Assembly: GCF_000374925.1 (NCBI RefSeq)
Contig: NZ_KB895541.1
Span: 372,001-436,000, forward strand
Reading direction: 5' to 3'
Length of the DNA: 64,000 nt
Source of the DNA: Arthrobacter sp. 131MFCol6.1
GTDB lineage: Bacteria > Actinomycetota > Actinomycetes > Actinomycetales > Micrococcaceae
Shown here: positions 25,857 through 33,495 of the stretch, piece after piece
Layout: each line of letters starts with the position of its first letter
Numbering within the stretch: the first letter of the stretch is position 1
Position numbers and translations under genes: made by a program
Notes under the pieces: generated by a model
Database searches by the model: none
Told to the model about the DNA's origin: nothing
Seen by the model: only the letters and a program-made list of their open reading frames with translations

Positions 25857-27745
25857 GAGAGGGCTCCGATGGTAGTGAGGCGGGTGCGATTGGCGGAAGG
25901 GTCTGCCGGTGCGGTCCCGGGCAGCTCGGTGTCCAGGACGCCACCCTGGCGCAGGTAGACGGTGCGGGTGGCCAGGGCAGTGACCGCGGGCCGGTGCGTC
26001 GTCGCGATGATCGTGCGACCTTCGACGAGCCGGCGCAGCGCCTGGACAACGAGCTCCTCGGCGCGAACGTCCAGGCCGGCGGTGGGTTCGTCGAGGAGCA
26101 CGACGGGGGCGTCGACGAGCAGTGCGCGGGCGATGCCGACGCGTTGGCGCTGCCCGCCGGACAGCCCGGTCCCGCCGGTACCGACGGTGGTGTCGAGCCC
26201 GTCGGGGAGGTCGTCGGCGAACTCGCTGACCAGGGCCGCCTCGGCGGCGGCAGCCACCTCGGCGTCCGTGGCGTCGGGGCGGCCGTAACGGATGTTGTCG
26301 ACCAGTGTGCCGGAGAACAGGAAGGTGTCCTGCAGGACCATGGCCACCTGCTGGTGCAGCCAGTGCTCCGGGACGTCGGGGACCGAGTGCCCGTCGAGCA
26401 GGACCTGGCCGGTGGTGGGACGGTAGAGGCCACCGATCACGGACAGGAGGGTCGACTTGCCGGCGCCGTTGTCACCGAGCAGGGCGATCCGCTCGCCAGG
26501 GGTGACGGTCAGGTCCACGTCGGTAAAGACCGGGCCGCGGCCGGTGCCGTAGTCCAGCACGACCTTGCGCAGCTCGATGCGGCCGTCGGCGCGGGCCGGC
26601 AGCGGCTCGTCGGTGCCTTGGTGGTCGGTGGGCTGGTCGAGGATGTCGGCGATCCGTTGTGCGGAGGCGGCGCCCTGGGTGAAGCTGGGTGCCAGCTTGG
26701 CCAGAGACTTCATCGGCGAGAGCATGGTCTTGAGGTAGCTGGTGACGACCACCAGCACCCCGACCTGCCACCAGCCGTTCAGCGCTCCGTAACCGCCGAC
26801 GAACAACACCAGCGCGGTGCCCACGGCGGCGACCAGTTGCAGGGTGGGGGAGAACTTGGCGCTGATCTTGACCGAGCGCAGCGACAGGCCGAGCACGTTG
26901 TCGTTCTGCGTGGCGAACCGCTGGTCTTGCACCCGCTGGCTGCCGAACGCGTGCACGGTGCGGATGCCCATCAGGGATTCGGTGACGAGCCCGGTTAGGT
27001 AGCCGGTGGCGGCGCGCTTGCGACGGGCATACTGCCGGGTCAGGCCGGCGAAGTGGTTGGCGGTCAGGAACATCAGCGGGGCGACGACGAGTCCGATCAA
27101 CCCGAGGCGCCAGTCCACCGCGACCATCACGGCGGCGGTACCGGCCAGGGTGAGCACGGACGGGACGAGGTCGGTGCCCACATCCCGCAGGGTCGATTCC
27201 ACCGTTGACGTGTCGGAGACGACCCGGCTGGTCAGCTCGCCAACGTTCTGCCGGTCGTGGAAGGCCATCGGCAGCCGCTGGGTGTAAGCGAACACATCCG
27301 CGCGGATGCGCGAGGTGATCCGCTGGCCGGACCCGTTCATGTACATGTCGCCCAGGTAGGAGAACATCCCCGCGGCAGCGGTGATCACCACCACGGCGCT
27401 CGCCGCGACCAGCAGCATCGCCATCGACGAACCGCCGAACCACCCGGCGACGGTGTGCAGGATCCCGCTCTTGCCCTGGCCGTTGCCTTGGCCCTTGTCC
27501 TGGAGCAGGTCGTTGATGACCAGCGCCAGCGGCCAGGGGGCGGCCAGATTGGCGGCCATTTGCCCGCCGTTCATCAGCACGCCCAGGACCAGCGACTTTC
27601 GCTCCGCCCGGCCGTAGTCCTTGAACCGCCACAACTCGCGCAGAGTGCTGAGATCCCAGCGCGAACGCCCACCGGCGCCGTGTCTTTGGGGTGCGTCGGC
27701 GTCTTCCGGGTTCGATGGCAGATCGTTCGTGGAGTGTACGGTCAT
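25853..27745 (-). CDS. ABC exporter half-transporter (fused membrane and ATPase domains)
   Basis: A 630-residue type IV ABC exporter. Six helices span about residues 55-340. The ATPase carries Walker A LLGDNGAGKST, signature LSGGQRQRVGIARALL and Walker B PVVLLDEPTAGLD with the H-loop TTHRPA. It would work as a dimer, probably exporting a lipophilic compound. The start at 27745 is supported by GGAG upstream; the frame continues open to 28153 but that part is the promoter. The first ten codons (MTVHSTNDLP) and the upstream leader are nearly identical to those of the membrane protein gene at 42641-43546 and similar to the P450 gene, and two CATAC-N3-GTATG palindromes lie upstream. CHAD follows by ATGA overlap. 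Confidence 0.93.
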   Translation of the reverse strand: MTVHSTNDLPSNPEDADAPQRHGAGGRSRWDLSTLRELWRFKDYGRAERKSLVLGVLMNGGQMAANLAAPWPLALVINDLLQDKGQGNGQGKSGILHTVAGWFGGSSMAMLLVAASAVVVITAAAGMFSYLGDMYMNGSGQRITSRIRADVFAYTQRLPMAFHDRQNVGELTSRVVSDTSTVESTLRDVGTDLVPSVLTLAGTAAVMVAVDWRLGLIGLVVAPLMFLTANHFAGLTRQYARRKRAATGYLTGLVTESLMGIRTVHAFGSQRVQDQRFATQNDNVLGLSLRSVKISAKFSPTLQLVAAVGTALVLFVGGYGALNGWWQVGVLVVVTSYLKTMLSPMKSLAKLAPSFTQGAASAQRIADILDQPTDHQGTDEPLPARADGRIELRKVVLDYGTGRGPVFTDVDLTVTPGERIALLGDNGAGKSTLLSVIGGLYRPTTGQVLLDGHSVPDVPEHWLHQQVAMVLQDTFLFSGTLVDNIRYGRPDATDAEVAAAAEAALVSEFADDLPDGLDTTVGTGGTGLSGGQRQRVGIARALLVDAPVVLLDEPTAGLDVRAEELVVQALRRLVEGRTIIATTHRPAVTALATRTVYLRQGGVLDTELPGTAPADPSANRTRLTTIGALS

Positions 27746-27895
27746 AGGTTGCTCCTCTGTACAGGGCGGTATGGGCAACGGCGTCGACGATGCGGGATGC
27801 ACCGCAGAAACATACGTTGTATGGTAGTTCAACCATACAGCGTATGGAAGGTGGGCCGCAATACCGACCGCCTGTGGGCGAAGCAATTCTTGGGG
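27716..27895 (-). repeat. Regulatory cassette copy 3 (ABC exporter)
   Basis: Leader DNA from codon 10 of the exporter through both palindromes aligns with the copies at 41598-41730 and 43516-43646. Similarity to copy 2 continues to about 27895 (GGCCGCAAT region) and then stops; the TetR gene that follows copies 1 and 2 is absent here. Confidence 0.75.
27811..27846. promoter_or_regulatory. Tandem CATAC-N3-GTATG operators upstream of the ABC exporter
   Basis: CATACGTTGTATG (27811-27823) and CATACAGCGTATG (27834-27846) are both perfect in their arms with centres 23 bp apart. They lie 66-102 bp upstream of the exporter start. The same pair recurs before the P450 and membrane-protein genes. Confidence 0.85.
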
Positions 27896-27952
27896 GTCTT
27901 CCGAGGGAGGGCAGACGTTGCCCGGCCAGGGGCTCCGGTGCCACAGTGAACC

Positions 27953-28264
27953 ATGGCCACAGAGGAAGATGTTCGGCAGATCTGCCGTGGACTGCCGGGG
28001 GTTAGCGAGCGGTCCAGCTGGGGCCGGCCGGCGTGGTTCGGAAAAACCCTGATGGCACGCATCTGGGAAGATGGCGTCCTCACCGTGAAAACCGAGGAGC
28101 GGGAAGCGCTCGCAGGGACCGGCCCCGGCACCTACTTCTGGACGCCCCACCACGAACGGTCACCGAAACTGGTACTGGTCCGCTTGGAAAGGATCGACGT
28201 CGAGGAACTGGACGAGCTGCTTCAGGAGTCGTATCGCATGGCTGGCGGGGGAGCAGGCAGGTAG
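27953..28264 (+). CDS. MmcQ/YjbR family DNA-binding-like protein
   Basis: A 103-residue protein of the MmcQ/YjbR family: VRQICRGLPGVSERSSWGRPAWFGKTLMARI followed by KTEEREAL and FWTPHHERSPKLVLVRL. The fold resembles the C-terminal domain of T4 MotA, from which DNA binding is guessed; real function is unknown. It is divergent from the ABC exporter and begins where the TetR gene would be expected in the other two copies of this cassette. No clear ribosome-binding site is seen. A strong hairpin follows its stop. Confidence 0.85.
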   Translation: MATEEDVRQICRGLPGVSERSSWGRPAWFGKTLMARIWEDGVLTVKTEEREALAGTGPGTYFWTPHHERSPKLVLVRLERIDVEELDELLQESYRMAGGGAGR

Positions 28265-28322
28265 GCGCCGGGCCGCCGGTGCCAAAGCACGGGCTCCCCG
28301 ACGGGGCCTGTGCTGCACAAAA

Positions 28323-28365
28323 GGCAGGGTTTCTTCTTCGCTGCGGCGAAGGAGAAATCCCTGCC
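28323..28365. terminator. Bidirectional terminator hairpin
   Basis: The arms 28323-28341 and 28346-28365 pair along GGCAGGG...TTCGC with one bulged A and one G-U, around a TGCG loop. It sits between the convergent MmcQ and nitroreductase genes. Confidence 0.7.
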
Positions 28366-28384
28366 TGTTGGGGAATGCGGCCAG

Positions 28385-29011
28385 TTAGACGGTTCGTACG
28401 GCGATGTCGGCGGAGAGGCGGGGCAGCCGTGGGAACCAGGCGTCCTCGCCTGGTTCCCCGACGTTGACCACCATGAACGCCCGGTGTGTCGTGCCGGCGT
28501 TGAAGTCAGCGTCGACGCCGGCGGCGTCGAATCCACCCATGGGGCCTGCATGGAGTCCGACTGCGCGTACCGCCATGATGAAAATTCCGGATTGGAGCCA
28601 TGCGTTGTTTTTGCCGATTTCAGCGCGCATGGTTGTGTCGCCGTCGAACATTGCTTTGCGTTCGGGTGCGGGTGGGAAGAACGTCGGGAAATGTTCGTGC
28701 CAGTCGCTGTCGTAAGACAGCACCGCAACTGCCGGGGCGGTGCGGGTCTTTTCCTGGTTACCTTCGGCCAGGTGCGAGGCAAGGCGTTCGCGGCCTTCGG
28801 ATGACTGGACCCAGGTGATGCGCAGCGGCTGGTTGTTCATCATCGTGGGGCTCATCTTCGTCAACTCGTAGATCGCGGCTAACGTGTCGGCTGAGACGGG
28901 TTTGGAGGAGAAGCTATTGGCGGTCCGCGCTTCGAGGAAGAGCCGTTGGGTGCTGTCGAAGTCGATGGCGAGATGGTCCTCGTCTGTGGCTGCGGTTGTT
29001 GTGGGGTTCAT
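28385..29011 (-). CDS. Nitroreductase-family protein, malonic semialdehyde reductase-like
   Basis: A 208-residue flavin reductase. It resembles RutE-type malonic semialdehyde reductases: FLEARTANSFSSKPVSADTLAAIYELTKMSPTMMNNQPLRITWV for FMN binding, and a later GLHAGPMGGFDAAGVDADF segment. The start at 29011 has AGGA upstream. RutE reduces malonate semialdehyde to 3-hydroxypropionate in uracil degradation; no other Rut gene is present, so it may detoxify aldehydes or nitro compounds. It follows the FAD monooxygenase after 59 bases and may be the last gene of that operon. Confidence 0.87.
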   Translation of the reverse strand: MNPTTTAATDEDHLAIDFDSTQRLFLEARTANSFSSKPVSADTLAAIYELTKMSPTMMNNQPLRITWVQSSEGRERLASHLAEGNQEKTRTAPAVAVLSYDSDWHEHFPTFFPPAPERKAMFDGDTTMRAEIGKNNAWLQSGIFIMAVRAVGLHAGPMGGFDAAGVDADFNAGTTHRAFMVVNVGEPGEDAWFPRLPRLSADIAVRTV

Positions 29012-29070
29012 GGTGTTCCTTTGATGTTCGGGTATGGGAGCGGTTGATCCCGCGGGGTGTGACGCCGACC

Positions 29071-30600
29071 TCAGCCGGGTCTCACCTTGGCGGAGTGGAA
29101 CGACGGCAGCCGGGTGAGGCTCCCGGCGACGGAGGCGGAGGTGAACATCACGGCGCGATCCGGGCGGACAACCGCAGCAGCGATCCGATGCCGGACGAGC
29201 CACTGGTGGAGCTCGGATCCGGGGTCGGGGACGACGGGCGACGCGCCCTCGTGCAGGATCTGTTCGCGCTCCTCGGCGGTGATCGCGTGAGCTAGCAGCG
29301 CGAATCCGTTTCCGGCGACGTCATCGAATCGCTTGGCGTCCGGGGTATCCGAGGTGCGGGAGTTGGGGCAGATACGTCCGACGGCGGACGTGCGGGCGAG
29401 TGCAGAGAGCTGAGAGCCGAGGGGGTTAGCTGTCCATGACTGTGCGGGAAGGCCCGCCACGAGGTGCAGGCCCGGAGCGAGGAACCGCCGCAGGGCCGTA
29501 CCGATGCGACCACCCGCGGTCATGGTGAGGCCGAACAGCTTTGCGACGGTGATGGTTCTTCTCGCGTGCCGCTTGCGCTCGGTCTGGTAGCTGGCCAGCG
29601 TGGTTGCGGGGAGGTCGCCGGCGAGAACAGCGGCGAGCTTCCAGGCCAGGTTCATCGCATCTCGGAGTCCCGCCCCCATGCCCTGGCCGATGAAGGGAGG
29701 ACTCAGGTGAGCGGCGTCGCCGAGGAGGAAGACCCGGCGGTCGCGCCACTTGTTGGCGACCTGGGCGCGGAAGGTGTAGTCGGCGACCCGGATCACGCGC
29801 AGATCGTCCGCCGGGACGTCGCCGGTCCACGGCCGGATCAGCTGATGGAGCGTATCCATCGTCGCAAAGTCGGCGGCAGTCTCGTTGGGCAGCAGCCGGA
29901 ACTCCCAGCGGTAGCGGAGCTCTCCGACGCGCATGTAGGTGCCGGCGCGGTGGGAGTCGCAGAGCTGGTGGATGCCTTCCCACTGGTTCAGTTGCGCCGA
30001 GGTGTCGACGTCGACAACCAGCCAGCGCTGTTCGAAGCCCAGGTCCTCCATCTCCGCGCCGATGGCGCCCCTCACCATGCTGCTGGCACCGTCGCAGCCG
30101 AGGACGTGGCTGGCACGGACTGACTCGCGTGCGCCTGTGGCACGATCCGTGAAGTCCACCTGCACTGCCGCGTTGCCTTGGGTCACGCGGAGAACCTCGA
30201 CATTTTCTCGCAGGGTCACCGTAGGCATGATCCGGAGGTTGTTGCGCATGAGCTGCTCGAGGTCCGGCTGGTCAAACATGTTCGCCTGGGGATAACCGTG
30301 GGCGCCGCCGTCGGCCGGTCGCTGGAACTCCGCGAGCACCCGGTGGTCGGGTGCGAGCAAACGTAGCCCGTGTGCAGGGCGGCTGAGCCCAGCGAATTGC
30401 GTCCCCACGCCTAGACGGTGGAGGATGCGGTAGACCTCGTCGTCGAGATGCACCGCCCGTGGTAGCGGGTAGACGCCCTCCCGTCGTTCCAGGACGAGGC
30501 ACTCGACGCCGTACTGGCCGAGTAGGGTGGCGACAGCCAGTCCGGACGGGCCGGCGCCGACGACGACCACGGGCGCCGCGCCGTCGTTATGGGCGCTCAT
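29071..30600 (-). CDS. FAD-dependent aromatic monooxygenase (MhpA/phenol hydroxylase-like)
   Basis: A 509-residue class A flavoprotein hydroxylase. The FAD-binding GxGxxG is VVVGAGPSGLAVATLLGQYG near residues 12-30, the ribityl motif is RVFLLGDAAHLSPPFIGQGMGAGLRDA at about residues 285-311, and DG in HVLGCDGASSMVR is the second FAD motif. It hydroxylates a phenolic ring with NAD(P)H and O2, making a catechol for the extradiol dioxygenase encoded upstream. The ATG at 30600 overlaps the stop of a 22-codon ORF by ATGA. The 3-(3-hydroxyphenyl)propionate hydroxylase group is the closest recognisable family; the actual substrate is open. Confidence 0.9.
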   Translation of the reverse strand: MSAHNDGAAPVVVVGAGPSGLAVATLLGQYGVECLVLERREGVYPLPRAVHLDDEVYRILHRLGVGTQFAGLSRPAHGLRLLAPDHRVLAEFQRPADGGAHGYPQANMFDQPDLEQLMRNNLRIMPTVTLRENVEVLRVTQGNAAVQVDFTDRATGARESVRASHVLGCDGASSMVRGAIGAEMEDLGFEQRWLVVDVDTSAQLNQWEGIHQLCDSHRAGTYMRVGELRYRWEFRLLPNETAADFATMDTLHQLIRPWTGDVPADDLRVIRVADYTFRAQVANKWRDRRVFLLGDAAHLSPPFIGQGMGAGLRDAMNLAWKLAAVLAGDLPATTLASYQTERKRHARRTITVAKLFGLTMTAGGRIGTALRRFLAPGLHLVAGLPAQSWTANPLGSQLSALARTSAVGRICPNSRTSDTPDAKRFDDVAGNGFALLAHAITAEEREQILHEGASPVVPDPGSELHQWLVRHRIAAAVVRPDRAVMFTSASVAGSLTRLPSFHSAKVRPG

Positions 30601-30665
30601 ACTATTGCCGCCGTAGCGAGCATGATGAAGCATCCAACCAGCGCTATCGTGAGGATGACGATCAT
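30597..30665 (-). CDS. 22-residue hydrophobic micro-ORF coupled to both neighbours
   Basis: Between the acyl-CoA ligase and the monooxygenase there is room for 23 codons only. They read ATG to TGA without a break: MIVILTIALVGCF followed by IMLATAAIV, an uncharged hydrophobic helix with one Cys. Its ATG overlaps the ligase stop (ATGA) and its TGA overlaps the monooxygenase start (ATGA). AAAGGCGGAA precedes the start. The length and composition suit one transmembrane segment. It is far below gene-caller limits; function unknown. A membrane tether or a purely coupling role is possible. Confidence 0.65.
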   Translation of the reverse strand: MIVILTIALVGCFIMLATAAIV

Positions 30666-32560
30666 CGTTCCGCCTTTCGTGCGGGCCGATGCGTGATCCG
30701 CCATCGGACGCCGTATTCGTCCAGGGCGCACTTGACGGCCGCATGGGATGCCTCGTCAGCACTCACGGTGACGACTATCGTTCCGTCCTCAATCTCGGTC
30801 TCCACGGCGTGGACGGCTGCTGTCTCCCGCAGGGCCTCACCCAGCGCTACCCTGGTGGCGTCCGCCCGGAGCGCGAGCTTGTAAAGTTTGCCGACGGCGG
30901 TGACCGGAAGCTGGTCGACGACTGTGACCGACTTTGGCGAGGACGCCCGTTCCCCGACCCGGTCATCCGCCCAGCGGACCAGGTCCTCGGACCTGGTGGT
31001 TGCACCCGCGGCCAAGGTTACGTAGGCGACAGGTACCTCTCCCGCATACCGGTCGGGTCTGCCGACCGCAGCCGCGCCGGTCACGTCCGGGTGGGTGAGG
31101 AGGGCGTCCTCGACGATTGCGGGGTCGATGTTGTGGCCGCCTCGGATGATCAGATCTTTGGCGCGACCGGTGAGCTGGACGAATCCGTCCTCATCGACCT
31201 GCCCGAGGTCGCCGGTGTCGAGCCAGCCGTCCCGCAGTTTTCCGAGGCCGTCGAGCAAGGGGCCGCCGGGGCCGCTGCCGATGACATAGCCGGGAAAGAC
31301 CGTCGGGCCCTTGATCACCAGCTGCCCGCTTCTGCCCGGTCCCACATCATGCCAGTGCCCAGCGTCGTCGACGTGCACCGCCTTGATCTCTTGGTAGGGC
31401 AGTCGGGCGCCGAGCGAACTCCCGGTGGCGCCTGGGAAGCTCCGTACGCTTACGCATGTGGCTTCCGTCAGGCCATACCCTTCAATGAGGGCGACGCCGG
31501 TGGCTGTCTCGAAGCCAGCACGCACGGCCGCGGGCAGGGGACTGGCTCCGACCATGGCGTGGCGCAGGCTGCTGATGTCGGCATTGACTTCAGTCGCGGC
31601 GAGCGTGGCGTAAACGGTAGGGACGGCGCTCATGGCTGTAAGCCGGTGGTGCTCGACGAGCTTCCAGAAGACGCGGTAGAGGGCAGGGTCGCGGTAGCCC
31701 AGCGGTCCGGACCACACGACCGTCTGGCCCTTGAAAAGGGGGGCGAGGACGGTCACCACGAGGGCATTGACGTGGAACAACGGCAGGGCGGCGAAGTACA
31801 CGGCGTCCTCGTCGGGGAGGTCGTTGGCTGCGAGCATCCAGGCGTCGGCGACCTCGTTGGCTTGGGTGTGTGCCGCCAGCTTCGGGGTGCCGGTCGTGCC
31901 GCCGGTGTGGAAGAGTGCCGCAAGATCGCCTGGTCCCGGCTGGACACCGTGGAACTGTTCGGATGACGCGTTTGCTGCCCGACGTCTCAGGTAGTCCACG
32001 CTTGCGGATCCGACTCTCGAGGCCGGGCCGGCGGATGCCTGCCCGGTTGGTGACATGAGGAGCACGTAGTCCAGCAGGCCCTTCTTCGCGAGGCTGAAAG
32101 CGGCCTCGGTGACGACGGGATCGAGATCGGGCCCGGCCGCCACCAGCACACGCGCGCCCGAGCGCTGGAGCAGCTCGGCGATGTGGTTCTGGGCCAAGCC
32201 GGGATTGATGGGGACGGCGATGCCGGCAGCCTGGGCGGCGAGGGTCGCGGAGATGAGCTCCTGGCAGTTGGGCGAGAGCAAGGCCACGGTGTCGTGGCGG
32301 CCGACCCCGATTTCTGCCAGCAGGTTCGCCATCCGGTTCACATCGGCGAGAAGCTCAGCGAAGGTCAGCTTGACGGTTTCCTGCCAGCGCTCGGTGTTGG
32401 CGAGTACTGCCGCCGCCGTCCGATCCGGCCACAGCCGGGCGGCTCGGCACAGCAGCTCGTATGTCGATGCCGGAAGCCCGCGTTCGGAGAGGGGGGTCCT
32501 CTCGATGTCGACAATGTCATCTGGGCTCGAGTACCGCGGCCAGAGAGGCATGCCGTTCAC
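30662..32560 (-). CDS. Acyl-CoA synthetase (AMP-dependent)
   Basis: A 632-residue ANL-superfamily ligase. The P-loop HTGGTTGTPKLAAHTQ is at about residues 216-231, the A5 motif EGYGLTEATCV, the A7/A8 region DGWLDTGDLGQVDEDGFVQLTGRAKDLIIRGGHNIDPA, and a C-terminal lysine in AVGKLYKLAL. It activates a carboxylate to its CoA ester with ATP, probably an aliphatic or aryl-alkanoate product of the ring-cleavage pathway. A GTG start at 32560 overlaps the FAH gene stop (GTGA); an ATG three codons later is possible. An extra C-terminal stretch of about 60 residues extends past the usual domain end. Confidence 0.9.
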   Translation of the reverse strand: MNGMPLWPRYSSPDDIVDIERTPLSERGLPASTYELLCRAARLWPDRTAAAVLANTERWQETVKLTFAELLADVNRMANLLAEIGVGRHDTVALLSPNCQELISATLAAQAAGIAVPINPGLAQNHIAELLQRSGARVLVAAGPDLDPVVTEAAFSLAKKGLLDYVLLMSPTGQASAGPASRVGSASVDYLRRRAANASSEQFHGVQPGPGDLAALFHTGGTTGTPKLAAHTQANEVADAWMLAANDLPDEDAVYFAALPLFHVNALVVTVLAPLFKGQTVVWSGPLGYRDPALYRVFWKLVEHHRLTAMSAVPTVYATLAATEVNADISSLRHAMVGASPLPAAVRAGFETATGVALIEGYGLTEATCVSVRSFPGATGSSLGARLPYQEIKAVHVDDAGHWHDVGPGRSGQLVIKGPTVFPGYVIGSGPGGPLLDGLGKLRDGWLDTGDLGQVDEDGFVQLTGRAKDLIIRGGHNIDPAIVEDALLTHPDVTGAAAVGRPDRYAGEVPVAYVTLAAGATTRSEDLVRWADDRVGERASSPKSVTVVDQLPVTAVGKLYKLALRADATRVALGEALRETAAVHAVETEIEDGTIVVTVSADEASHAAVKCALDEYGVRWRITHRPARKAER

Positions 32561-33495
32561 CGGCTGTTCCTCACGGTCGTGCGCTGGCGCCCCAGATCGA
32601 TCTTCCCGTCGTCGGTACTGACGTCGATCTCGATGACGTCACCGCTCTTGAGGTACTTTCGATTGCGGCCCTGGGCCTTGAAGAACAGGCGCCACTTAGT
32701 GGCCGGGGGCAGCAGATTGCTGATGATCTCGACTGGCTTCGGTGGTGCGCTCAGTGCGGTGCCCACAGGGGTGCCAGTCAGGACCAGGTCGCCGGGGGAG
32801 AGGTGCTGGAAGCGGGTGAGAGCCTGCAACGCCTGGACGGGGAGGTAGATCATGTCGGCTACCGTCATGTCCTGGCGGATCTCGCCGTTCACCCACAGCC
32901 GCAGCCGCAGCTCAGCAAAGCGGTTCCAGTCCTCGGCGTCGAAGAGCACGAGCGTCGGTCCGGTGGGCGTGAAGCTCGGGTAGGACTTGGACTCGTAGAA
33001 CTGGGTCTTCGGGAGTTGCAGGTCGCGGGCCGAGACGTCGTTGGTGATCACGAGCCCAGCGACGTGATCGGCGATCGTCTCAGCGGTGATGACGGAGCCG
33101 ACCGGGGTCTCTTGGCCCATCACGAGACCGATCTCAGCCTCGTAGTCGAGGAACCGAACGTGCGAGGGCCGGACGACGTCGTCATGGGGCCCGCTGATCG
33201 AGCCCGAAGACTTGCGGAAGAATGTCAGTGGGATCTTCTTAGGATCCAGGCCGGCGTCGCTCACGTGTGAGGCGAAGTTCGTCATCTGGGCCACCACGCG
33301 GCACGGCACTGTGATCGGCGAGATGAGGTCGAGGCTTTCCACCGGCACAGTTTCGCCGCCGCCGATCGCGGCGTGGATGGCCGCCCGATCGGCGATCAGC
33401 TCGCCGGTGGTGGTCGCAGGAGTGGCGATACGGGCGGCGCCGGTGGGCGTGTGGACCCACCAATCGTCGGCGGTACGCAGGATGGAGACGGTCAT
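32557..33495 (-). CDS. Fumarylacetoacetate hydrolase-family protein
   Basis: A 312-residue FAH-fold enzyme. The metal-binding carboxylates are seen in FLDYEAEIGLVMG (Glu-x-Glu) and the later TNDVSARDLQ, with PTGPTLV and GDLVLTGTPVGTALS completing the family set. Such enzymes hydrolyse or decarboxylate acylpyruvates after extradiol ring cleavage. It is downstream of the dioxygenase (ATGA overlap) and upstream of the ligase (GTGA overlap), the expected order for meta-cleavage processing. Confidence 0.92.
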   Translation of the reverse strand: MTVSILRTADDWWVHTPTGAARIATPATTTGELIADRAAIHAAIGGGETVPVESLDLISPITVPCRVVAQMTNFASHVSDAGLDPKKIPLTFFRKSSGSISGPHDDVVRPSHVRFLDYEAEIGLVMGQETPVGSVITAETIADHVAGLVITNDVSARDLQLPKTQFYESKSYPSFTPTGPTLVLFDAEDWNRFAELRLRLWVNGEIRQDMTVADMIYLPVQALQALTRFQHLSPGDLVLTGTPVGTALSAPPKPVEIISNLLPPATKWRLFFKAQGRNRKYLKSGDVIEIDVSTDDGKIDLGRQRTTVRNSR

